A stretch of 42,245 nt of DNA from Azospirillum melinis (GTDB lineage: Bacteria; Pseudomonadota; Alphaproteobacteria; Azospirillales; Azospirillaceae): contig NZ_WHOS01000065.1 in the NCBI RefSeq assembly GCF_013340935.1, positions 1 through 42,245 on the forward strand, given 5' to 3'. Of the stretch, positions 32,891-41,016 are shown piece by piece. The position numbers and the translations under genes were made by a program. Below the pieces are notes generated by a model. That model saw only the letters and a list, made by a program, of their open reading frames with translations, ran no database searches and was not told the origin of the DNA. Each line of letters begins with the position of its first letter. Position 1 is the first letter of the stretch.

Positions 32891-33157
32891 TCAGGAGCGG
32901 CGGAACATCCTCGTCCACGGCGTCGGCACGTCCGGGGTCTTTGCCTGATCGGATTTCGACAGCGCCGACAGCGGCAAACGGCCGGTCGCCAACATCGCCA
33001 TCACCAGCGCCGGATGCGCCGGGCCGGAAGTGTGCCGGCCTTCGGAGTCCTGGCCGGCCTGTTCGGCCTGACCATGCGCGCCGTCATCGGTGCCGGGCTC
33101 CTCGTTCAGGGCCTCGTTGATGCGGGCGAAGGCTTCGATGTCTTTGATGTGCAGCAT
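32891..33157 (-). CDS. Small protein of unknown function
   Basis: From ATG 33157, with GAGGGAT nine bases upstream, the product is 88 residues (MLHIKDIEAFARINEALNEE). The middle is Gly/Glu/Gln-rich and the C-terminus basic (TPWTRMFRRS). No motif is recognised. The good ribosome-binding site supports translation. Confidence 0.5.
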   Translation of the reverse strand: MLHIKDIEAFARINEALNEEPGTDDGAHGQAEQAGQDSEGRHTSGPAHPALVMAMLATGRLPLSALSKSDQAKTPDVPTPWTRMFRRS

Positions 33158-33262
33158 GGTCCGTATCCCTCGGCTTCGACTTTTGTGCGTCGCAGCAAAA
33201 ACGAAGGTAACAGCTCTGCCCTCGAATGGTCTCATGTGCGGCGCTTTGACACAGGCCCTTTT

Positions 33263-34561
33263 CTAGCGGGCCGGTTCGCGAACCGCCAGCATAAGCCCGA
33301 AGCCGATGGCGAAGAAAGCCAGAACCGTCGCCATGCCGGCGCGCTGGCTGGCGAAGGCCTGGGTCGCCAGCCCGAACAGCAGCGGTCCGAAGAAGCCGAC
33401 GAAGCGGCCGGTCAGCCCATAGAGCCCGAACATCTCCCCCGCCATGCCCGGCGGGGCGAGCCGCGCCATCATCGACCGCCCGGCCGCCTGGGCCGGCCCG
33501 AAGAACAGCCCGAGCCCGAGCGCGAAGATCCAGAACCACAGCCGCTCGGTCGCCAGCAGCAGCGGCACCGAACAGACGGTCATGCCGGCCAGCGCGATCA
33601 GGATCACCGGCTTCGCCCCCGCCCGGTCGTCCATCCAGGCGAAGCCGATGGCCCCCGCCCCCGCCACCACGTTGAGCGCGATGGCGAAGACCAGGATCTC
33701 CTCGAAGCTCATGCCGAAGGTCCCGGCGGCGAAAAGGCCGCCGAAGGCAGTGATGGTGTTGATGCCGTCGCGGTAGAAGGCGCTGGCGATCAGGAAGCGC
33801 CCGACCTCCCGGTAACGCCGGGCGTGGCGCAGCGTGGCGAGCAGCGTGGCCACCCCCTCGCGCGCCGCCCGCAACAGCCCGTGGCCGGTCGCCGGCTCGT
33901 CCGGCACCCACAGGAAATAGGGCAGCGCGAACAGCCCGTACCACCCCGCGGCCAGCAGGGCGGTGGCGCGGACATTGGCCTGCTGGCCCCAGTCGGCCCA
34001 TTCCATCCCGAACAGGCCGAACAGCGGGGCCGGCGCCTGGACGAAGCCGACCAGCGCCAGGACGAGGCAGGCCAGCCCGCCGAAATAGCCGATGCCCCAG
34101 CCCCAGCCCGACACCCGGCCGAGCAGCCGCGGCGGCACCAGCCCCGGCAGGGTGGCGTTGTAGAAGACGTTGGCCAGCTCGAACGCCACGGTGGCGACCA
34201 CGACGCAGGCGAGCGCGAAGGCGGCGTCGGCCGGATCGGGCCTGACCCACCACAGGGCGGCGGTGAACAGGACGGTCACCAGGGTGAACAGCGCCATCCA
34301 GGGCTTGCGCCGCCCGGCCCGGTCGGCGATGGCGCCCAGCACCGGGCTGAGCAGCGCAATGGCGACCCCGGCCACCGTCATCGCCGCGCTCCACCGCGCG
34401 GTGCCCTCGACCGGATCGCCGACGACGCCGCGGGCGAAATAGACCGAGAAGACGAAGGTGGTGATGATGGTGTTGTAGGCCGAATTCGCCCAGTCATAGA
34501 GGCACCAGGAGGCGATGGCCCGGCGCGAGGGCACGTCGCAGGAAGGCACGGCTTCGGTCAC
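33263..34561 (-). CDS. MFS transporter, UMF1 (Atg22-like) family
   Basis: The 432-residue membrane protein has about twelve hydrophobic segments. Its opening SWCLYDWANSAYNTIITTFVFSV is the UMF1-family signature. An MFS loop motif GAIADRAGRRKPWM lies after the second helix, and FYRDGINTITAFGG is the conserved middle block. It probably exports or imports a small molecule, possibly amino acids by analogy with Atg22. The stop codon of the upstream TPR gene (34568) nearly touches its start, so the two are likely co-transcribed. Confidence 0.85.
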   Translation of the reverse strand: MTEAVPSCDVPSRRAIASWCLYDWANSAYNTIITTFVFSVYFARGVVGDPVEGTARWSAAMTVAGVAIALLSPVLGAIADRAGRRKPWMALFTLVTVLFTAALWWVRPDPADAAFALACVVVATVAFELANVFYNATLPGLVPPRLLGRVSGWGWGIGYFGGLACLVLALVGFVQAPAPLFGLFGMEWADWGQQANVRATALLAAGWYGLFALPYFLWVPDEPATGHGLLRAAREGVATLLATLRHARRYREVGRFLIASAFYRDGINTITAFGGLFAAGTFGMSFEEILVFAIALNVVAGAGAIGFAWMDDRAGAKPVILIALAGMTVCSVPLLLATERLWFWIFALGLGLFFGPAQAAGRSMMARLAPPGMAGEMFGLYGLTGRFVGFFGPLLFGLATQAFASQRAGMATVLAFFAIGFGLMLAVREPAR

Positions 34562-34567
34562 GCCCGC

Positions 34568-36226
34568 CTACTCTCGCAAGCCCCCCGCCAACCCATCCAC
34601 CCCGAAGGAGATCTGGTTGTTGTCGTAGCGGGCGACGATGCGCAGGCGGTCGCCGGCCGACAGCGCGATCGGCTTTTCCAGGAAGGTCATCGCCTGCTTC
34701 CAGTGGTTGGTGCGCGACCGGCTTTCCGACTTGTAGACCACCTCGTCATCCATGAAGAGGTCGAACCAGAAGGCGACGCCGTGGCAGGTGCCGGCGGTGA
34801 CGATGGTCACGTCGATCGCCCGCTCGCCCTCCTCCGGCATGTTGCGGGTGAAGTCGAAATCCAGCGCGGTGAAGGGCTTCGACAGCGGGGTGTGGGCGTC
34901 GACGCCGAGGTCGATCTGCTGGTAGCCGGGCGAGCGGAAGACGTCGAAGCTGCCCATGTCGAAGCCGTCGATGGTCTCCACCGGGTTGATGCGGGCCAGT
35001 TCCGGCGTCTCCACCAGCATGGCGTAGACGGTGGAGGCGCGTGGGATGATGGCGCCGCCCGGCTTCACCAGATGGGTGCGGGCATGTTGCAGCACCGACA
35101 GCATGCGCGGGGCCAGCATGCCGATGTTGATCAGCTCCGAAACGAAGACGTCGGCCTTCTCCGGCAGGTCGCCGCCCTCGCCCACCGTCAGCTGGGTCGA
35201 CAGGCGCGGCACCACGTCGATGCGGTCGCCATAGCCGTTGCGCGCCACGGTTTCCTTGGCGACGCGGGCCAGGATCGGGTTGACCTCGCAGGTCACCACC
35301 TTCCCGGCACCCGCGCGCGCCGCCATCATGGCGACGATGCCGGAGCCGGTGCCGATCTCCAGAACCAGCTGGCCGGGCTTCACCGCCCGCTCCAGCGACT
35401 GCTTGTAGGCCTCGTTCCGCTCGAAATCGTTGATCATCGGCAGGTGCCAGCCGGGCACCGCGTTGGAGTAGATCAGCCGGCGGGTGAACTTCACCATTGG
35501 GTGGTCGGGGGCCTGCTCGCGCGCCGCCTCGATCACCTCGATGGCCTCGGCGGCGCGGTCGAGGCTCTGCAGCACATGGGCGAGCCCGACCTGGGCCGGG
35601 ACGAAGCGCGGGGCGGCGGCCAGCACGATGCGGAATTCCGCCTCCGCCTCGGCCAGCCGGCCGCGGGTGGAGAGCAGCTCCGCCAAGCTGTAATGCACGT
35701 CGAGATAGTCGGGCGCCTGGGCCAGCGCGGTGCGGAAATGCTCCTCCGCCTCCTCCAGCTCGCCCAGTTCGCGCAGGGTGGCGGCGAGGAAATGGTGCAT
35801 CTCCGGCGCTTGCGCCCGCAGGTCCAGCGCGATGCGGAAACAGTCCGCCGCCTCCTCCAGCCGGCTTTGCGCCTTCAGCGCGTTGCCGAGGTTGCCATGC
35901 AGTTCCGGCAGCCGCGGATTGAGGGCGAGGCCGGCGCGGAACGCCTCCTCCGCCTCCGCCGGCCGGGCCTGCTGGAAAAGCAGGCTGCCGCGGCTGTTGT
36001 GGAAGGACGGGTCGTTGCCGTTCTCCGCGATGGCCTGGGCGAACAGGGCGAGCGCGTTGTCCGGATGGTCGGTGTGGGCGGCGACCAGACCCAGCAGATG
36101 CAGCGCCTGCGCGTTGTGCGGGTCGGTCGTCAGGATCGCCCGGCAGACCTGTTCCGCCCCCGCCAGATCGTTGCTGCGGAAACGCTTGGCCGCATCGAGC
36201 AGGGTCGGGGCGGAAGTGTCGGTCAT
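34568..36226 (-). CDS. TPR-repeat protein fused to a PRMT-like methyltransferase
   Basis: From ATG 36226 (MTDTSAPTLLDAAKRF) the protein has 552 residues. About seven tetratricopeptide repeats occupy residues 1-245. A Rossmann methyltransferase domain follows: VLEIGTGSGIVAMMAARAG binds SAM, VVTCEVNPILARVAKE supplies the acidic ribose contact, and VFVSELINIGMLAPRML corresponds to the double-E loop region of protein arginine methyltransferases. The C-terminal beta-barrel-like part (GVAFWFDLFMDDEVVY, HWKQAMTFLEKPI) fits the PRMT7-like layout. It probably methylates a protein partner held by the TPRs. An upstream open frame to 36469 is not needed and overlaps the divergent gene. Confidence 0.8.
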   Translation of the reverse strand: MTDTSAPTLLDAAKRFRSNDLAGAEQVCRAILTTDPHNAQALHLLGLVAAHTDHPDNALALFAQAIAENGNDPSFHNSRGSLLFQQARPAEAEEAFRAGLALNPRLPELHGNLGNALKAQSRLEEAADCFRIALDLRAQAPEMHHFLAATLRELGELEEAEEHFRTALAQAPDYLDVHYSLAELLSTRGRLAEAEAEFRIVLAAAPRFVPAQVGLAHVLQSLDRAAEAIEVIEAAREQAPDHPMVKFTRRLIYSNAVPGWHLPMINDFERNEAYKQSLERAVKPGQLVLEIGTGSGIVAMMAARAGAGKVVTCEVNPILARVAKETVARNGYGDRIDVVPRLSTQLTVGEGGDLPEKADVFVSELINIGMLAPRMLSVLQHARTHLVKPGGAIIPRASTVYAMLVETPELARINPVETIDGFDMGSFDVFRSPGYQQIDLGVDAHTPLSKPFTALDFDFTRNMPEEGERAIDVTIVTAGTCHGVAFWFDLFMDDEVVYKSESRSRTNHWKQAMTFLEKPIALSAGDRLRIVARYDNNQISFGVDGLAGGLRE

Positions 36227-36383
36227 CGCGGCGGGCTCCAGGATGGGCGGGAACACGAAAAGGTCGCCGCACCATAGCGGGAATTGCCAACCCGCTACAG
36301 CCTTTCGATCTGCACAGGGCAGTTGTTTTTGCGCGATTATCAGCGCATCGATACCCGTAAAAGGAGAATATGGAGACGGGTAG

Positions 36384-37964
36384 ATGCTTGATGTGCGAAT
36401 GATCGGGCGTGCGAGGGGCGGCGTGACAGGCATGCTGGCGGCGACGCTGCTGCTGGCGGGCTGCGCCACGGCGGAGATGGGCGGCGGCAGCGTCGGCGGC
36501 GGCGGCGACGCCGGCGGGTCGGCGGCGGCGCGGCGGTTCCAGGCGGTGCGGACCAGCCCGCCGGAGCTGCGCGCCTTCCTCTACCGCATGCCCAAGGGGG
36601 CGGACCTGCACAGCCACCTGACCGGTGCCGCCTATGCCGAGACCTACATGCGGATGGCGGCGGATGCCGGGCTCTGCTTCGACGTCAAGGCGCTGACGCT
36701 GGTGGCGCCGACGGCGCAGGCGCCCTGCGGCGACGCCAAGTCCGCCCGGCCGGGCGCCGCGGCGGCGATCGCCGACAGCGTGCTCTACCCGATGGCGCTG
36801 GACGCCCTGTCGACCCGCGATGCGCTGCCGGTCTCCGGCTACAGCCTGCATGACCAGTTCTTCGCCACCTTCGGACGCTTCCGCGCCGCCAACTCCGTCC
36901 CCAATTCGACCGGCGACCTGCTGGCCGAGGTGGTGGACCGGGCCGGCCGGCAGGGCGAACGGCATGTCGAGCTGATGGTGTCCTTCGGCACCGGCCCGGC
37001 CGCCGCCATCGGCAAGTCCTTCCCCTGGACGCCGCAGGCGGCGGCCGACTTGGCCGGAACCGCCGACAAACTGATCGCCGCCGGACTTCCGGCCCTGGTC
37101 GCCCCGGCCCGGCAGGAGATCGACGCGGCGGAGGCGCGGATGCGCAGCGTCCTTGGCTGCGGCACGCCGGCGGCGCGGCCGGGCTGTGCGGTGTCGGTGC
37201 GCTATCTCCAGCAGGTGTCGCGCACGCAGAGCCCCGGCCCGGTCTATGCCACCACCCTGTTCAACGCCCTGCTGGAAGCGCAGGAGCCGCGCGTCGTCGG
37301 CCTGAACTTCGTGGCGCCGGAGGACAACCCGGTGGCGCTCGACGATTACGACCTGCACATGCGCATGGTGGCCGAGGCGAAAAGGCGCCAGCCCGGCACC
37401 AACGTCGCGCTGCATGCCGGCGAGCTGACGCTGGGCCTCGTCCCGCCGGAACGGCTGCGCGACCACATCCGCAAGGCGGTGGAGATCGCCGGGGCCAAAC
37501 GCATCGGCCATGGCGTCGACGTGATGTACGAGGACGATCCCCAGGGCCTGCTGCGGACGATGGCCGGGCGCAAGGTGGCGGTGGAGATCAACCTGACCAG
37601 CAACGACAAGATCCTGGGCGTCAGCGGCAAGGCGCACCCGCTGCCGGTCTACCGCGCCGCCGGGGTGCCGGTGGTGCTGTCGACCGACGACGAGGGCGTC
37701 AGCCGCATCGACCTGACCAACGAGCTGCAGCGCGCGGTGGAGGAGTTCGGCTTCGGCTATGCCGACCTCGTCGGGCTGGCCCGCGCCAGCCTGGAGCACA
37801 GCTTCCTGCCCGGCGACAGCCTGTGGTCCGCCCCCGGCTGCACGCCGCCGGTGCGTGAGGACTCCTGCCGCGCCGTGACCGCGCGCAGCGAGAAGGCGCG
37901 GGTCCAGTGGGGGCTGGAAGAGGCGCTGGCCCGCTTCGACCGCGAGATGGCGGGAGTGCAGTGA
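36384..37964 (+). CDS. Lipoprotein adenosine deaminase-like amidohydrolase
   Basis: The 526-residue protein has a lipobox LLAGC in LLLAGCATAE and a Gly/Ser-rich linker, so it is likely anchored in the envelope. The deaminase metal site and active site are visible: DLHSHLTGAAYAET near residue 74, ALHAGELTLG, KRIGHGVDVMYE and VVLSTDDEGVSRIDL. The length and secretion resemble the ADGF-type adenosine deaminases. It probably deaminates extracellular (2'-deoxy)adenosine for nucleoside scavenging. The start ATG lies about 10 bp after GGAGACGG. Confidence 0.85.
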   Translation: MLDVRMIGRARGGVTGMLAATLLLAGCATAEMGGGSVGGGGDAGGSAAARRFQAVRTSPPELRAFLYRMPKGADLHSHLTGAAYAETYMRMAADAGLCFDVKALTLVAPTAQAPCGDAKSARPGAAAAIADSVLYPMALDALSTRDALPVSGYSLHDQFFATFGRFRAANSVPNSTGDLLAEVVDRAGRQGERHVELMVSFGTGPAAAIGKSFPWTPQAAADLAGTADKLIAAGLPALVAPARQEIDAAEARMRSVLGCGTPAARPGCAVSVRYLQQVSRTQSPGPVYATTLFNALLEAQEPRVVGLNFVAPEDNPVALDDYDLHMRMVAEAKRRQPGTNVALHAGELTLGLVPPERLRDHIRKAVEIAGAKRIGHGVDVMYEDDPQGLLRTMAGRKVAVEINLTSNDKILGVSGKAHPLPVYRAAGVPVVLSTDDEGVSRIDLTNELQRAVEEFGFGYADLVGLARASLEHSFLPGDSLWSAPGCTPPVREDSCRAVTARSEKARVQWGLEEALARFDREMAGVQ

Positions 37965-37996
37965 CCGGCCTGACTGTGACTTCCTGAGACGGAAAA

Positions 37997-38136
37997 CAAG
38001 ATTGACACGGATGTCACGGATTTAGACACGGATTACACGGATTTTTTATATCAGCGATCCAGCCACGGCGCTTTGGTAAGGTAAAGCCATCCGTGACATC
38101 CGTGTTTTAATCCGTGAAATCCGTGTCGATCTTGCC
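37997..38136. repeat. Inverted-repeat element of CACGGATTT units, copy 2
   Basis: The left arm begins CAAGATTGACACGGAT and contains four CACGGAT units. The right arm ends with the matching ATCCGTGTCGATCTTG. The arms are about 47 nt each around a 40-bp loop. It sits between the convergent adenosine deaminase and tagF genes, a position typical of a bidirectional terminator or 3'-end protector. Confidence 0.8.
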
Positions 38137-38175
38137 CGCGATCTTTGATCGACTCGAGAATATTGAGCCCCTGCC

Positions 38176-38874
38176 CTACCCCTCGTCGGCGTTCTCCCAG
38201 CCCCAGCGGGCCCAGGCGCCGTCAAGGAAGGCGGTCAGGCGGGGGCCGGCGGGAAGGCCGGGGCAGGACAGCAGCGACGGCGCGATCCGGCCGGCGCCGC
38301 GGGTCCACCACAGGCTGGCGTCGGCGCGCAAGGGGCCGGACAGGCGATCGAGCAGGGCGCGGGTGGCGGGGCTGACACGCTCCGGTTCCGGCCGGCCGAG
38401 AATGGCGAGGCGGGCCGGCAATCCCTCCACGTCGGCACCGGCGCGGCAGGCGTCGGCGGCCAGCGACTCGGCGCGGGACAGCCAGGCGCCGCAGGCGGCG
38501 GGCGCGTCGGCGATGTCGAAGCCGGCGGGAAGGCCGGCGGCGATGGTGAAGGGATAGAGGCGGCCGACCCGGTCGGCGCTGGGCATCCAGACGCCGACCA
38601 GCGGGGTGGCGCCGCACAGGCCGGCCGACAGGGCGAAGCGCCAGACCGGGGCCTGGGCGAACAGGGGTTCCCACTCGGCGCCCAGCCGGCGGCCGGCCTC
38701 GCCCAGCGCCGCGGACAGCCAGCGGTCCCAGGGGCCGAGGACCGCCGACGGCAGGCCGTGGCCGATGAAATCGCCGCGGGCCGGCACCTTACCGTGGAAT
38801 CCCACCACGGGATCGGCACCGATCCCGCCGACCCCGGCCGCCATGGCGCGCGGCGTGGCGAAATAGCCCATCAT
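38176..38874 (-). CDS. tagF: Type VI secretion-associated protein TagF
   Basis: The 232-residue protein starts at ATG 38874, overlapping the tssM stop by 4 nt. VVGFHGKVPARGDFIGHGLP is the TagF/ImpM signature, followed by WDRWLSAALGEAG, PLVGVWMPSADRVGRLYPFTIAA and a C-terminal SLWWTRGAG with WG..... ending. TagF acts as a post-translational regulator of T6SS firing. The coupling to tssM supports the assignment. There is no fused PP2C phosphatase domain. Confidence 0.9.
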   Translation of the reverse strand: MMGYFATPRAMAAGVGGIGADPVVGFHGKVPARGDFIGHGLPSAVLGPWDRWLSAALGEAGRRLGAEWEPLFAQAPVWRFALSAGLCGATPLVGVWMPSADRVGRLYPFTIAAGLPAGFDIADAPAACGAWLSRAESLAADACRAGADVEGLPARLAILGRPEPERVSPATRALLDRLSGPLRADASLWWTRGAGRIAPSLLSCPGLPAGPRLTAFLDGAWARWGWENADEG

Positions 38875-41006
38875 GGCTGAGCGGCCCGGCCGGGTTGGAC
38901 GGAAGATGCCTGCGGGGCGGATTGCGCCAGAACCTCCAGCACGCGGGCGACCAGAACCTCGTCGGCCGGGACAGGGGCGAAGCCGACGGCGAACAGGGCG
39001 GCCAGATGGTCGCCCAGCGCGCGGCGCCGCGCCTCGTTGGCCGGGCCGGGCAGCGTGCGCTGCCAGTCGAGCGCCAGCCATTCCGCCACGGCGCCGGCAT
39101 CCATCGGCTCCGCCCCGCCAACCGTCTGCCAAGCGCCCATCCGCCCGGTGATCATGCGGTAGACGCGCAGGGTCTGGCGCAGCTGGTCGGGCAAGGCCCA
39201 GTCGGCGCGCAGCCGCTCCTCCAGCCGCAGGGCGATGCGGGCCAGGAACTGGCTGCGCAGGGCGCGGCGGTAGGCCTCCTGCGCCGGGGCGGCGATGCGG
39301 CCCCCCTGGTAGAGCCCGCCGGCCAGCGCCGGACCTGCCCAGATCTGGCCATCGTCGAAGGCGAGCGGCAGGGCGCGCAGGGCCTCCAGCGCCGGCAGGA
39401 TCGCCGCGGGGTCGGCATCGTCCACCCGGACCAGGGAGCGCGGCGCGGTGTCGAGCGGGCGCAGCGCCGCCTCCACCGCCGCGGCGCCGGCATCGGCGCG
39501 CTCCAGCAGGGCGGCGTTGCCGCGGGCGCTGACCAGCCACCAGCCGCCGACGGCCAGGGCGAGCGTCAGCGCGGCGGCGGCCGACAGCAGCGCCCGGCGG
39601 CGGCGGGCGCGCTCCACCCGCCGGTCGACCCGGGCGAGGTTGGCCTCCGGGAACACCACGTCGGGCAGCAGCCGTTCGAGGAAATAGGTGGAGGCCGGCC
39701 CGCCGCCCCCAGGGCCGCCCTCGGGATCGAGCAGGGCGAGCGAGGCGTCGGTCTGGGTGGCGCTGGTCAGATAGAGGCCGCGCAGGCGCGGCGTCTCCTC
39801 GCCATGTTCGGAGCCGAAGGCGGTGTCGACGATGTCGGCCAGCGCCGGCTCCAGCTCCGCCACGCGCAGCGGCAGGGCGAAGGCGTCGCTGCGGCGGCGG
39901 ATGTCCGGCTCCTGGTGCAGCCGGTCGAGCAGCCGCTCGTCCAGCCGCCGCACCAGCCCGGCATAAAGCGCGCGGAAGACGGGAAGCGGACCGCCGGAGC
40001 TGTCGGGTGCCGGCTCTTCCGCCGGCAGGGTCAGGCCCCAGACCTGCCCGCGCGCCTCGCGGTCGAGCGGGTCGAAGAAGGTGGCGAAGCCGTCCAGCAG
40101 GTCGGCCTTGGTCAGCAGCAGATAGACCGGCAGCCGCACGCCCAGCTGCACCCGCAGCTCGTTCAGGCGCTGCCGGATCAGGATGGCGTGGTTGCGCCGC
40201 TCGGCGTCGGTCCAACCGGTCAGTTCCGGGATGCTGACGGTGAGGAGGACGCCGTTGGCGGGCTGGCGCGGGCGGTGCTCCTTCAGGAGGTCGAGCAGGC
40301 CGGACCACACCCGGCCATCGACCGCGCGCCGGCTGTCCTGGGTGGTGTAGCGGCCGGCGGTGTCGATCAGCACGGCGCGGTCGGTGAACCACCAGTCGCA
40401 GTTGCGGGTGCCGCCCAACCCTGCGAACGGACCCGCCAGCGGCTGGGCGGCCGTGCCGTCAGGCGAGAGGGCGGCGAGGCCGGTGTTGGCCAGCGCCGTG
40501 GTCTTGCCCGAACCGGGGGCGCCGATCACCAGATACCAGGGAAGCTGGTAGAGATAGCGCCCGCCCCGGCGCCTGCGCAGCTGGGCCAGCACGCCGTCGA
40601 GCCGCTTGTGGACCGTGCCGATCTCCTCCAGCGAGGCCTTCAGCTCGGGATCGCGGGTGGCGGCCAGCGCCTCCAGCAGGCGGGCGTTGGCGGCGCGCTC
40701 GCGGGCGTCGATGCGGCGGTTGACGGCGATCCAGGCGGCCAGCGCCAGGACCAGCGGCAGCAGGCGGACGCTCCAGTCCGGCTGGATGGTCGGCAGCAGG
40801 TGCGGAGCGAAGGCTGCAGCCAGACGCGGCAGCAGCAGCCAGCCGGCCAGCCCCAGCGCCAGCACCCCCGACAGCGATGTCGCCCAGCGGGTGCGGGCGG
40901 AGCGGTGCGGCGACGGGGCAGCGGCGATGGCGGCGGCTGGCTTGCGGCCCTTGCCGGCCGTCTTCGCCGTCCGGGCGCCGGCCTTGGGGGAGCGGGGTTC
41001 GGCCAT
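38871..41006 (-). CDS. tssM: Type VI secretion membrane-complex protein TssM (IcmF), short form
   Basis: From ATG 41006 (MAEPRSPKAG) the protein has 711 residues; an in-frame ATG at 41057 overlapping tssL is possible. Two membrane segments lie near 44-62 and 83-96 and a third near 475-495. The Walker A motif is GAPGSGKTT (162-170), and FTDRAVLIDTAGRY is the Walker B-like segment. VYLLLTKADLLDGF and YFLERLLPDVVFPEANL are conserved IcmF blocks. Typical TssM has about 1100-1200 residues; the large periplasmic C-terminal part is largely absent here, although the stop is neatly coupled to tagF. This may be a real short variant or an old truncation. Confidence 0.85.
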   Translation of the reverse strand: MAEPRSPKAGARTAKTAGKGRKPAAAIAAAPSPHRSARTRWATSLSGVLALGLAGWLLLPRLAAAFAPHLLPTIQPDWSVRLLPLVLALAAWIAVNRRIDARERAANARLLEALAATRDPELKASLEEIGTVHKRLDGVLAQLRRRRGGRYLYQLPWYLVIGAPGSGKTTALANTGLAALSPDGTAAQPLAGPFAGLGGTRNCDWWFTDRAVLIDTAGRYTTQDSRRAVDGRVWSGLLDLLKEHRPRQPANGVLLTVSIPELTGWTDAERRNHAILIRQRLNELRVQLGVRLPVYLLLTKADLLDGFATFFDPLDREARGQVWGLTLPAEEPAPDSSGGPLPVFRALYAGLVRRLDERLLDRLHQEPDIRRRSDAFALPLRVAELEPALADIVDTAFGSEHGEETPRLRGLYLTSATQTDASLALLDPEGGPGGGGPASTYFLERLLPDVVFPEANLARVDRRVERARRRRALLSAAAALTLALAVGGWWLVSARGNAALLERADAGAAAVEAALRPLDTAPRSLVRVDDADPAAILPALEALRALPLAFDDGQIWAGPALAGGLYQGGRIAAPAQEAYRRALRSQFLARIALRLEERLRADWALPDQLRQTLRVYRMITGRMGAWQTVGGAEPMDAGAVAEWLALDWQRTLPGPANEARRRALGDHLAALFAVGFAPVPADEVLVARVLEVLAQSAPQASSVQPGRAAQP

Positions 41007-41016
41007 GGCGGGCGCC

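Noticed and set aside
32753..36277. 1174-residue plus-strand open frame
   Set aside because: It is a Gly/Arg/His/Gln-rich antisense shadow of the MFS and TPR-methyltransferase genes, a common artefact in very GC-rich DNA.
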